Assembly: GCA_023429845.1 (NCBI GenBank)
Contig: JAEZCY010000184.1
Coordinates: 1-8,922, forward strand
Direction: 5' to 3'
Length of the DNA stretch: 8,922 nt
Source of the DNA: Acidobacteriota bacterium
GTDB taxonomy: Bacteria; Acidobacteriota; Vicinamibacteria; Vicinamibacterales; Vicinamibacteraceae
In this document: in pieces, positions 1 to 5,865 of the stretch
How the letters are laid out: the number at the start of each line of letters is the position of its first letter
Position numbering within the stretch: position 1 is the first letter of the stretch
The notes under the pieces: generated by a model
What the model was told of the DNA's origin: nothing
Databases searched by the model: none
Seen by the model: only the letters and a program-made list of their open reading frames with translations
Position numbers and translations under genes: made by a program

Positions 1-17
1 CCCCCCGCCGTACTCGA

Positions 18-56
18 CATTCCCGCATTCCCGCATTCCCGCATTACGCATTTCCC
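18..56. repeat. 8-bp tandem repeat (CATTCCCG)n at the 3' side of hemB
   Basis: Three perfect head-to-tail copies of CATTCCCG lie at 18-25, 26-33 and 34-41, followed by two degenerate units (CATTACG at 42-48 and CATTTCCC at 49-56). The array abuts the hemB stop codon, which lies at 58-60 on the plus-strand coordinates. Read in the direction of hemB transcription the unit is CGGGAATG. There is no dyad symmetry and no T-tract, so it does not look like an intrinsic terminator. The rest of the left edge (1-17) shows nothing recognisable. The likely origin is slippage or a dispersed intergenic simple repeat. Confidence 0.85.
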
Positions 57-57
57 A

Positions 58-1029
58 CTAAAGCTCCCGCGCCGCCTCGCGTGCGTAGTACGTGATGATC
101 GCGTCGGCGCCGGCCCGGCGGATCGAGACCAGCGACTCCATCATCGCTCGCGGCTCGTCGATCCACCCGTTGGCGCCGGCAGCCTTCACCATCGAGAACT
201 CGCCACTCACGTGGTAGGCGGCTGTTGGGACGCCGAACGTGTCCTTCACGCGCCACAGGATGTCGAGATAGGGAAGCGCGGGCTTCACCATGACGATGTC
301 GGCGCCCTGGTCGATGTCGAGCGCGACCTGACGCAGGGCTTCGCGCGCGTTGGCCGGGTCCATCTGGTGGCTTCGCCGATCGCCGAACGACGGCGTCGAA
401 TCAGCCGCCTCTCGAAACGGCCCATAGAAGGCCGACGCATACTTGGCGGCGTAGCTCATGATCGTGGTCTGCGTGTATCCCGACGCATCGAGTGCCTCGC
501 GGATCGCGCCGACGCGCCCATCCATCATGTCGGACGGCGCCACGATGTCGGCGCCCGCCTCGGCGTGCGACAGCGCCTCTTCCACCAGCAACTCCACGGT
601 GGAATCGTTCTCCACGCTCCCGTCGGTCACGATGCCGCAGTGCCCGTGGGACGTGTACTCGCACAGACACACGTCGGTGACGATCACGGTCTCGGGCCGC
701 GCCGCACGGATCGCCCGCACGGCCTGCTGCACGGGTCCCTGCGGATCGGACGCGCCGCTGCCGCGCTCGTCCTTGTGCGCCGGCAGCCCGAACAGCAGCA
801 CGGCGCCGACGCCGTCGGCCGCAGCCGCCTCGACCTCTTTCACGATTTCGTCCACCGACATCTGCGCCACGCCGGGCATCGCGCCGATGGGTCGGTTGAC
901 GCCTTCACCCGGGCAGACGAACAGCGGGTAGATGAACTGCGACGGATGCAGCCGGGTTTCACGAACGAGCGCGCGCAGCGCAGGGGTGCGCCGCAATCGG
1001 CGGGGTCGGTTGATCAGGTCCAGAGCCAT
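58..1029 (-). CDS. hemB: Porphobilinogen synthase (delta-aminolevulinic acid dehydratase)
   Basis: This cytosolic enzyme condenses two 5-aminolevulinate molecules into porphobilinogen, the second committed step of tetrapyrrole synthesis. At 323 residues it has the normal family length and is complete. The metal-site segment DVCLCEYTSHGHC (119-131) carries the three cysteines C121, C123 and C131 of the zinc-dependent class, rather than the Asp-rich magnesium type. The two active-site lysines are in SYAAKYASAFYGPFR (K196) and MVKPALPYLD (K249, the Schiff-base lysine). DMMDGRVGAIR (167-177) is also a family signature. The start is the ATG at 1027-1029, and the N-terminal RPRRLRRTPALRALVRET is typical of the family. 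No Shine-Dalgarno is visible, but the cobA-hemD stop is only 15 nt upstream, so it is probably translated from the same mRNA. It is the last gene of the cluster within the window. Confidence 0.97.
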   Translation of the reverse strand: MALDLINRPRRLRRTPALRALVRETRLHPSQFIYPLFVCPGEGVNRPIGAMPGVAQMSVDEIVKEVEAAAADGVGAVLLFGLPAHKDERGSGASDPQGPVQQAVRAIRAARPETVIVTDVCLCEYTSHGHCGIVTDGSVENDSTVELLVEEALSHAEAGADIVAPSDMMDGRVGAIREALDASGYTQTTIMSYAAKYASAFYGPFREAADSTPSFGDRRSHQMDPANAREALRQVALDIDQGADIVMVKPALPYLDILWRVKDTFGVPTAAYHVSGEFSMVKAAGANGWIDEPRAMMESLVSIRRAGADAIITYYAREAAREL

Positions 1030-1044
1030 GAGGGGGAACGGGTG

Positions 1045-2592
1045 TCAGGTGTCGGGAGTCAGGCGCTTGGACCCGACATACGCGACGATTGCCTGGACGA
1101 GCGACGGGATCGTGTAGGGCGACTGGGGCATGACCTGCGTTGCGACGCCGAGTTGCTGGGCGGCTTCGGCCGTCACAGGTCCGATCGACGCAACGGCCAC
1201 GTGCTGCAGCAGGTCGGCCGCCTGGTCCTCGCCGAGATTGGTGACGAAGTGCCGCACGCTCGAGGCGCTCGTGAAGGTGACGATGTCCACGTCGCCTTCC
1301 AGCAGCTTCTTGTAGATGTCGGGTTGCCCTTCCTGGCCCCAGGGGGCGCGGACGGTGCGATAGGTGGTGATGTCGTCGACCTCGGCGCCGGCCTTGCGGA
1401 GTTCGTCCGGCAGCACGTCGCGGGCGATGTCGGCGCGGGGCAGGAGCATGCGGACGCCTTCGAGGCTGCCCGTGGCCTTGAGCGCCGCGATGACGCCTTC
1501 AGCGTGGTCCTCTTCCGGCATCACGTCGACGCGCAGGTGCAGCCGCTGCAGCCGTTCCGCCGTGGCGGGACCCACGGCGCAGAGGCGCGGTCCGTGAAGG
1601 TCGCGGATGTCACGCACACGCGACAGCGCGCGCCGCATGAAATGATCGACGCCGTTCACGCTCGTGAACACCAGCCAGTCGTAGGCGCCGATGCCAGCGA
1701 TGACGCGGTCCACCTCGTCGTAGTCGCCGAGCGCCTCGATCTGGATGGACGGCGCCTCGATCACTTCGGCGCCGAGATCGTGCAAGCGCTCGACGAACTC
1801 GCCGGCCTGTTCGCGCGAACGCGTGACGACGATGCGCGTGCCGAACAGCGGGCGTTCGTCGAACCAGCGCAGGTGGTTGCGCAGGCCGGTCGCCGGGCCG
1901 ACGACGAGAACGGCCGGCACAGGCGGTGCGTTTGCCGCGAGTTGATGAGCCAGGTCCCCGAGGGTACCGGTCTGGGTCCGTTGCTGCGGAGTGGTGCCGT
2001 TGAAGATCACCGCTGCGGAGTCGTCGGCCGGTCGCCCGTGCGCCAGCAGGGACGAGGCGACGCGCGCGAGCTGACGTGGACCCGCGTAGCAGAGGAGCGT
2101 CCCGTCGACCTTGGCCAGCTGGTGCCAGTCGAGCGACGGCACGTTGTCGTCGCCGTCCTCGTATCCGCGGATGAACGTCAGGAGGTTGCCCGACCCGGGA
2201 TACGTGATGGGGATGCCTGCGTACGCCGGAATGCCGACGAGCGCCGGGATGCCGGGCACGACCTCGAACGGAATGCCCTGTTCGTGGAGGAACAGCGCCT
2301 CCTTGCCTCCGCTGTCGTACAGGAACGGATCGCCCCACTTGAGACGCACGACGTAGCGGCCCTCGCGGGCCTTCTCCGCCACGAGGAGGCAGATCGCTTC
2401 CTGCTCGCTGTCGGCCGGCGCCGCCGGCCCGACATCGATGCGCTCGGCATCGCCGCTGGCCATGCGCAGCAGCCGCGGGTCGATCAGCGTGTCGTGCACG
2501 ACAACGTCGGCGCGTGCCAGGCATCGCCACCCGCGCACCGAGATCAGCGACGGATCTCCAGGCCCGGCGCCCACGATCGACACAGGAGTCAT
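1045..2592 (-). CDS. hemD: CobA-HemD fusion: SUMT-like domain plus uroporphyrinogen-III synthase
   Basis: This is a two-domain protein of 515 residues. Residues 1-245 have the fold of uroporphyrinogen-III C-methyltransferase (SUMT/CobA): GAGPGDP at 8-14, VVRLKWGDPF at 81-90, FEVVPGIPA at 109-117 and AYAGIPIT at 123-130. Residues 248-510 are uroporphyrinogen-III synthase (HemD), which closes and inverts ring D of hydroxymethylbilane. Its marks are PLFGTRIVVTR (248-258), LVFTSVNGVD, AVGPATAERL, a TYRT linker strand, VTFTSASSVRHF and ASIGPVTAEAAQQLG. The HemD half looks intact. The SUMT half keeps the aspartate of the D-x-L motif (D34), but by my alignment to E. coli CysG it has P56 where the catalytic K270 should be, W86 for the first Gly of the SAM-binding GGD, and P116 for T331. 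Methyltransferase activity is therefore doubtful. CobA-HemD fusions are known in several phyla. The ATG at 2590-2592 fits the family N-terminus, though no Shine-Dalgarno is visible. Confidence 0.93.
   Translation of the reverse strand: MTPVSIVGAGPGDPSLISVRGWRCLARADVVVHDTLIDPRLLRMASGDAERIDVGPAAPADSEQEAICLLVAEKAREGRYVVRLKWGDPFLYDSGGKEALFLHEQGIPFEVVPGIPALVGIPAYAGIPITYPGSGNLLTFIRGYEDGDDNVPSLDWHQLAKVDGTLLCYAGPRQLARVASSLLAHGRPADDSAAVIFNGTTPQQRTQTGTLGDLAHQLAANAPPVPAVLVVGPATGLRNHLRWFDERPLFGTRIVVTRSREQAGEFVERLHDLGAEVIEAPSIQIEALGDYDEVDRVIAGIGAYDWLVFTSVNGVDHFMRRALSRVRDIRDLHGPRLCAVGPATAERLQRLHLRVDVMPEEDHAEGVIAALKATGSLEGVRMLLPRADIARDVLPDELRKAGAEVDDITTYRTVRAPWGQEGQPDIYKKLLEGDVDIVTFTSASSVRHFVTNLGEDQAADLLQHVAVASIGPVTAEAAQQLGVATQVMPQSPYTIPSLVQAIVAYVGSKRLTPDT
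2410..2433 (-). repeat. GC-rich hairpin inside the SUMT coding region
   Basis: On the minus strand this 24-nt stretch folds as GTCGG(G)CCGGC, a 3-nt loop GGC, then GCCGGCCGAC: a 10-bp stem with one bulged G. It coincides exactly with the eight codons V54-D61 of the CobA-HemD protein (VGPAAPAD), the segment where normal SUMT enzymes carry the catalytic GKR motif. The stem is all G/C apart from one A-T pair, so part of the symmetry could come from base composition. Confidence 0.6.
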
Positions 2593-2598
2593 GCGCGG

Positions 2599-2630
2599 AT
2601 CTTACTGCTATGGGGCGTGGGAAACGTCAA
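2599..2630 (-). promoter_or_regulatory. Weak sigma70-like promoter candidate for cobA-hemD
   Basis: Reading the minus strand, TTGACG (complement of 2625-2630) matches the -35 consensus at five of six positions. TAAGAT (complement of 2599-2604) matches the -10 consensus at four of six. The spacing is 20 nt, longer than the usual 16-18. The -10-like hexamer ends 6 nt before the cobA-hemD ATG, so transcription would start at or next to the A of the ATG, giving a leaderless mRNA. That fits the missing Shine-Dalgarno but is not proof. A promoter is plausible here because the gap after hemC is the only sizeable one in the cluster. Confidence 0.25.
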
Positions 2631-2704
2631 GGCTATCCGCGGGGTACGACCCGGTGGCTACCGCGCCTGGAGCGACCCCACGTCCGGCTCCTGGAGGTAC
2701 GTAG

Positions 2705-2725
2705 GCGTCGGGCCATGGCCGACGC
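2705..2725 (-). other. Stem-loop just downstream of hemC
   Basis: GCGTCGG (2705-2711) and CCGACGC (2719-2725) form a perfect 7-bp inverted repeat around a 7-nt loop. The centre contains the 10-bp palindrome GGCCATGGCC (2711-2720). It begins about 10 nt after the hemC stop codon in the direction of transcription. No T-run follows, so it is not a textbook intrinsic terminator. It could partly terminate, stabilise the upstream mRNA or be processed. Together with the promoter candidate it accounts for the visible structure in the 2593-2735 gap, where I see no coding sequence. Confidence 0.45.
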
Positions 2726-2735
2726 TGGCGCTGGC

Positions 2736-3710
2736 TCAGTCCTGAAGGGGCAACGGCCCGTCGTACTCACGCACGGCGTCGAGGATGGCGCCCGCCCCGT
2801 CGGCGATGAGGCGTTCGGCGACCTGTTCACCGAGGGCCTCCGGATCGGCCGCGTCGCCGAAGCCGATCGCGCGCACCTCGTGCTCGGTCTCGATCGAGGT
2901 CACGCACGCGATCAGTTCGAGACCGCCGTCGGCGGTCTCGCGGCAATGAGCGCCCATCGGCAACTGGCAGCCGCCACCGATCGCCAACACGAGCGCACGC
3001 TCTGCACGCAGGGCCACGTCGGCCGCCGCGTCGCTGATCGCCACGAGTGTCTGCGTCACGTCGTCGGCGTCCTCGCGACATTCGATGGCGACCACGCCCT
3101 GGCCCGGCGCCGGGATGCATACGTCGACGGGAAGGCAGCCACTGATCCGGCCGGCCCGGTCCAGCCGCTTCAGCCCGGCCGCGGCAAGGATCAGGGCGTC
3201 GTACTCCCCGCTGTCGAGCTTTCTCAGTCGCGTGTCGACGTTGCCGCGCACCGGCAGGAACTGCGCGCTGGGGAACTGCCGGTGCAACTGGGCTACGCGG
3301 CGCACGCTGCTGGTGCCGAGGCGCGGCGTCGCTCCCAAGGCCTGGATCAGCTGGGCCAGGGTCGCATCGCGCCAGTCATGCGTCGACGGCAGCACGACGG
3401 CATCGCGCGGGTCCTCGCGCGGCAGCACCCCGGCGATGTGCAGACCCGCTGGCAGCGCGACGGCCATGTCCTTCGCGCTGTGGACGGCGACGTCGATCTC
3501 GCCCTCGAGCAGCGCGTCCTCGATTTCCTTCACGAACAGTCCCTTGCCCCCCACGTCGGAGAGTGGTGCGTCCTGCAGGCGATCGCCGTCGGTCTTGATC
3601 ACGACGACCTCGCACGTCGGCACCCCGAGTGCCTCGAGTCGAGCCTTCACCGTGTGGGCCTGCCACAAGGCGAGCGCGCTGCCGCGCGTCCCGATACGCC
3701 AGGCGCTCAC
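2736..3710 (-). CDS. hemC: Porphobilinogen deaminase (hydroxymethylbilane synthase)
   Basis: The enzyme polymerises four porphobilinogen units into hydroxymethylbilane, the substrate of HemD encoded next. At 324 residues it is slightly longer than the usual 305-315. Visible signatures are RIGTRGSALALWQ (5-17), KTDGDR (39-44), GGKGLFVKE (54-62), VHSAKDM with the catalytic aspartate D81, GTSSVRR (132-138), RGNVDTRL (155-162), PAPGQG (200-205) and GGGCQLPMGA, whose C248 is the attachment site of the dipyrromethane cofactor. The start is GTG at 3708-3710, overlapping the hemA stop by 4 nt (GTGA). It is supported by a good Shine-Dalgarno (GGGAGG) 8 nt upstream inside hemA. hemA and hemC are therefore probably translationally coupled. 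No key residue is missing. Confidence 0.97.
   Translation of the reverse strand: MSAWRIGTRGSALALWQAHTVKARLEALGVPTCEVVVIKTDGDRLQDAPLSDVGGKGLFVKEIEDALLEGEIDVAVHSAKDMAVALPAGLHIAGVLPREDPRDAVVLPSTHDWRDATLAQLIQALGATPRLGTSSVRRVAQLHRQFPSAQFLPVRGNVDTRLRKLDSGEYDALILAAAGLKRLDRAGRISGCLPVDVCIPAPGQGVVAIECREDADDVTQTLVAISDAAADVALRAERALVLAIGGGCQLPMGAHCRETADGGLELIACVTSIETEHEVRAIGFGDAADPEALGEQVAERLIADGAGAILDAVREYDGPLPLQD
2918..2940. repeat. Perfect 10-bp inverted repeat inside hemC
   Basis: CGAGACCGCC (2918-2927) and GGCGGTCTCG (2931-2940) are exact reverse complements around a 3-nt loop (GTC). The site covers about codons 257-265 of hemC, just after the cofactor cysteine, in a variable surface region of the family. 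Arms of mixed base composition make pure GC bias a weaker explanation. No T-tract follows on either strand. Confidence 0.75.
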
Positions 3711-5026
3711 GATCGCCGCCTCCCGCCGTCTCCCGCATCCGGCGCGTCGGCCTCGAGTGTGCCCGCCTGCTCCTCGAGGGCGAACAGCCGGCGCAGCGCC
3801 GCCGCGTACAGCTCCATCGTGTCGCGGTCGTCGATGGCCTTCAGTTGTTCGGTGGGCGTCAACAGCAGCTTCTCGACCATCAGCCTGGTGATCTCGTCCA
3901 CGCGGGCCCGCGCATCAGGACCGAGGTTCGCCAGTCGCGGGGAGAGCCGCTCGAGTTCCGCCTGACGCAGCCGCTCGAAGCGCGTGCGCAGGGCGACGAC
4001 GGTGGGAATGGCCGCCCGCGAGCGCAGCCAGCCGAACCAGGCCGTCACCTCGTCGTTGACGAGCTTCTCGGCGCGCGCAACCGCGTCCTGCCGGCGTGCG
4101 AGGTTCTCCTGCACGATGCCGCGGAGGTCGTCGATGTTGTAGAGGAAGACCTGCTCGATTGCCGCGACGCCTGGCGCCACGTCGCGCGGCACGGCCAGGT
4201 CCACGACGAACATCGGCCGGCCACGGCGCGTCGCGAGTGCGCGTCGCATGTCGGCATCGGTGACGACGAGATCGGGAGATCCCGTCGCCGAGACGAGCAC
4301 GTCGGCATGGGCGAGCGCGTCGAGGCGCGACTCCCACGCCACGACCTGTGCGCCAATCTCGCCGGCGAGGGCGTCGCCGCGATCGCGGCGGCGGGTGGCC
4401 ACCGTCGTGCTGGCGACATGCTCGTGGAAGTGAATGGCACAGAGCCGCGCCATCTCGCCTGCGCCGAGCACGAGCAACTGCTGCTGCTTCAGCTCGCCGA
4501 AGATCTTGCGTGCGAGCGTCAGCGCCGCATAGCTGAGAGACACGGCGCCCTCGGCCAGGCCCGTGTCGGTGCGCACGCGCTTGCCGGTGGCGAACGCGCT
4601 GTGGAACAGGCGCGTGAGGACGGTGCCGGTGCCGTGGCTGTCGGAGGCGATCTTGTAGGCGTCTTTCACCTGCCCGAGGATTTCGGGCTCGCCCACGACA
4701 AGCGAATCAAGTCCGGCCGAGACGCGGAACAGGTGGCGCGCCGCATCGGCGTCCGTGCGCAGGTACAGCGAGGCATCGATGTCGTCACGGGCGACTCCGC
4801 GGTAATCGGCCAGGCACGCCACGATGCGCTCGCCCATGGCCACCGGATCGGCCGCTGTCGCGTACACCTCGGTGCGGTTGCAGGTCGAGAGGAGCACGGC
4901 ATCGGCGCAGCCGCCGCTCGCCAGGCGATCGAGCGCAGCGGGGAGCATGGACCGGCTGATGCCGATCCGCTCGCGCACTTCGAGCGCTGCGGTGTGGTGA
5001 CTGAGGCCGACGAGGACGAGATGCAT
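3707..5026 (-). CDS. hemA: Glutamyl-tRNA reductase
   Basis: This NADPH-dependent enzyme reduces glutamyl-tRNA(Glu) to glutamate-1-semialdehyde, the entry step of the C5 pathway to 5-aminolevulinate and usually its main control point. Numbered from the ATG, it has 439 residues. GLSHHTAALEVRE (7-19) and LSTCNRTEVYA, with nucleophile C49, mark the catalytic domain. GLDSLVVGEPEILGQVK (105-121) is the family signature. LLVLGAGEMARL (GAGEMA at 188-193) is the NADPH-binding Rossmann loop, and a helical C-terminal dimerisation domain follows from about 315. The last ~20 residues are a D/G/R-rich tail. The ATG at 5024-5026 shares one base with the stop of the upstream membrane-protein gene (TGATG). 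A GTG one codon earlier (5027-5029) is also possible. No Shine-Dalgarno is visible, so translational coupling is likely. The partner HemL is not in the window. Confidence 0.96.
   Translation of the reverse strand: MHLVLVGLSHHTAALEVRERIGISRSMLPAALDRLASGGCADAVLLSTCNRTEVYATAADPVAMGERIVACLADYRGVARDDIDASLYLRTDADAARHLFRVSAGLDSLVVGEPEILGQVKDAYKIASDSHGTGTVLTRLFHSAFATGKRVRTDTGLAEGAVSLSYAALTLARKIFGELKQQQLLVLGAGEMARLCAIHFHEHVASTTVATRRRDRGDALAGEIGAQVVAWESRLDALAHADVLVSATGSPDLVVTDADMRRALATRRGRPMFVVDLAVPRDVAPGVAAIEQVFLYNIDDLRGIVQENLARRQDAVARAEKLVNDEVTAWFGWLRSRAAIPTVVALRTRFERLRQAELERLSPRLANLGPDARARVDEITRLMVEKLLLTPTEQLKAIDDRDTMELYAAALRRLFALEEQAGTLEADAPDAGDGGRRRS
3719..3724 (-). promoter_or_regulatory. Shine-Dalgarno sequence of hemC
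   Basis: The minus strand reads GGGAGG 8 nt before the GTG at 3708-3710. It lies within the last codons of hemA and decides for the GTG start of hemC. It is the only strong ribosome binding site I find in front of a gene in this window. Confidence 0.7.
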
Positions 5027-5847
5027 CACGCGAAGTTGTGGCTGCGGGCAAAGAACCAGGCGACCGGCAGGAAATTCAGGAGCACGATCGCAAACCCCAC
5101 GGTGGACAGCCAGGCCGCTCGCCTGGCTGTCAGCCCCGCCCAGCGGCGGGATGCCAGTTGGCCGCCGTACACGAGCCAGGTGATGACGGCCATCAGGATC
5201 TTCGGATCCGCGATCGTCATGTGCGGCAGACGCGGATCGTCGACGTAGTTCGCGCTCGCCGAGCGGAGCCAGAGCGCGCCGCCCACCAGCCCGATCGTGA
5301 GCAGCAACCAGCCAATCCCCACGGCCCGCATGTTCATCCGATCGAGCACCTGCAGGGACGGCAACCGCTGGAAGAACACGCCGGGCGACTTCCGTTTCAG
5401 CTCACGGAACAGCAGCACGTACGTGATGCCGATCACGCACGCCAGCGCGAAGCTCGCGTACGCGAACAGCAGCGAGCCCACGTGCAGCGCCACGAACGGC
5501 ACCCCGAAGAACGGCGGCACGTCCGTCGGCATCTCGCCGTGCGCCACCAGCCCCTGCAGGGCCACCAGCAGCGGCGTGACGAACACGCCCATGCCCCGCT
5601 CGTCGGTGGAGACCTCGATGGAGAGGTAGGCCACGGCGAGCATCCAGACGAAGGTCGAGACGGCGCCCGTGCGCCCGGCCATCGGCGGCACGCCCAGCTC
5701 CATCGTGTACATGCCGAGCGTGAACGTGTGTACGAGCACGGCGACCAGGAGCAGACCCGTGGCGACGCGTCCGGCGATCAGCTTGCGGCTGGCGAAGTGC
5801 CAGACGTATGCCGCGAATGCCAGCAGATAGAGGACCGCGAGGCTCAT
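5026..5847 (-). CDS. CcsA/HemX-like cytochrome c assembly family membrane protein
   Basis: This is a 273-residue polytopic inner-membrane protein with about eight predicted transmembrane segments (roughly 3-19, 28-48, 62-79, 87-103, 117-145, 176-195, 216-232 and 245-266). It resembles the Cytochrom_C_asm family (CcsA, CcmC, B. subtilis HemX). Family-like features are the S-x-x-x-W...YLSIE pattern around 64-78, ALHVGSLLFAYASFALA (120-136), and DPKILMAVITWLVY (214-227), which matches the DPKE-x-x-x-x-x-ITW region after the WWD motif. Candidate heme-ligand histidines are H40, H122 and H270. The WWD motif is altered: the usual W-G-x-x-W-x-W is replaced by a stretch with RSASANYVDD (195-204). In B. 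subtilis, HemX lowers the amount of HemA. The position directly before hemA, overlapping it by one base, suggests HemX-like control or heme handling rather than a full cytochrome c synthase. The start is ATG at 5845-5847, 18 nt after the VWA gene. Confidence 0.85.
   Translation of the reverse strand: MSLAVLYLLAFAAYVWHFASRKLIAGRVATGLLLVAVLVHTFTLGMYTMELGVPPMAGRTGAVSTFVWMLAVAYLSIEVSTDERGMGVFVTPLLVALQGLVAHGEMPTDVPPFFGVPFVALHVGSLLFAYASFALACVIGITYVLLFRELKRKSPGVFFQRLPSLQVLDRMNMRAVGIGWLLLTIGLVGGALWLRSASANYVDDPRLPHMTIADPKILMAVITWLVYGGQLASRRWAGLTARRAAWLSTVGFAIVLLNFLPVAWFFARSHNFA
5105..5131. repeat. Perfect 11-bp inverted repeat inside the hemX-like gene
   Basis: GACAGCCAGGC (5105-5115) and GCCTGGCTGTC (5121-5131) are exact reverse complements with a 5-nt loop (CGCTC). 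It falls in codons 239-248, the loop before the last membrane helix, and ends about 80 nt before the hemA start codon in the transcript. There is no T-run, so it is not a simple terminator. An RNA structure affecting processing or translation of hemA is conceivable. Confidence 0.8.
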
Positions 5848-5855
5848 GGTGACGT

Positions 5856-5865
5856 GGTCCGGACC
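5856..5865. repeat. 10-bp palindrome in the gap before the hemX-like gene
   Basis: GGTCCGGACC is a perfect palindrome that fills more than half of the 18-nt gap between the second VWA gene and the hemX-like gene. It occupies the place where a ribosome binding site would be expected, and none is clearly present. A function is not shown. Confidence 0.4.

Noticed and set aside
18..56. CRISPR-like repeat array
   Set aside because: The units are 8 bp, directly adjacent and without spacers, so it is a simple tandem repeat.
1..57. Intrinsic terminator after hemB
   Set aside because: No inverted repeat followed by a T-tract is present on the minus strand before the window ends.
211..2745. Unbroken 844-codon plus-strand frame opposite hemB and cobA-hemD
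   Set aside because: It is antisense to two well-supported enzymes, its translation is rich in R, H, D and G with no recognisable domain, and long antisense frames are expected at this GC content.
2514..3965. 483-codon plus-strand frame opposite hemC, reaching into the hemC/cobA-hemD gap
   Set aside because: It covers hemC antisense and has no domain signature; the gap portion is better explained by the stem-loop and promoter candidate.
4375..4390. 16-bp perfect palindrome CGCCGCGATCGCGGCG in hemA
   Set aside because: It is almost all G/C around GATC and encodes an Arg-rich loop; base composition and codon use explain it well enough, and with no loop it is a poor RNA hairpin.
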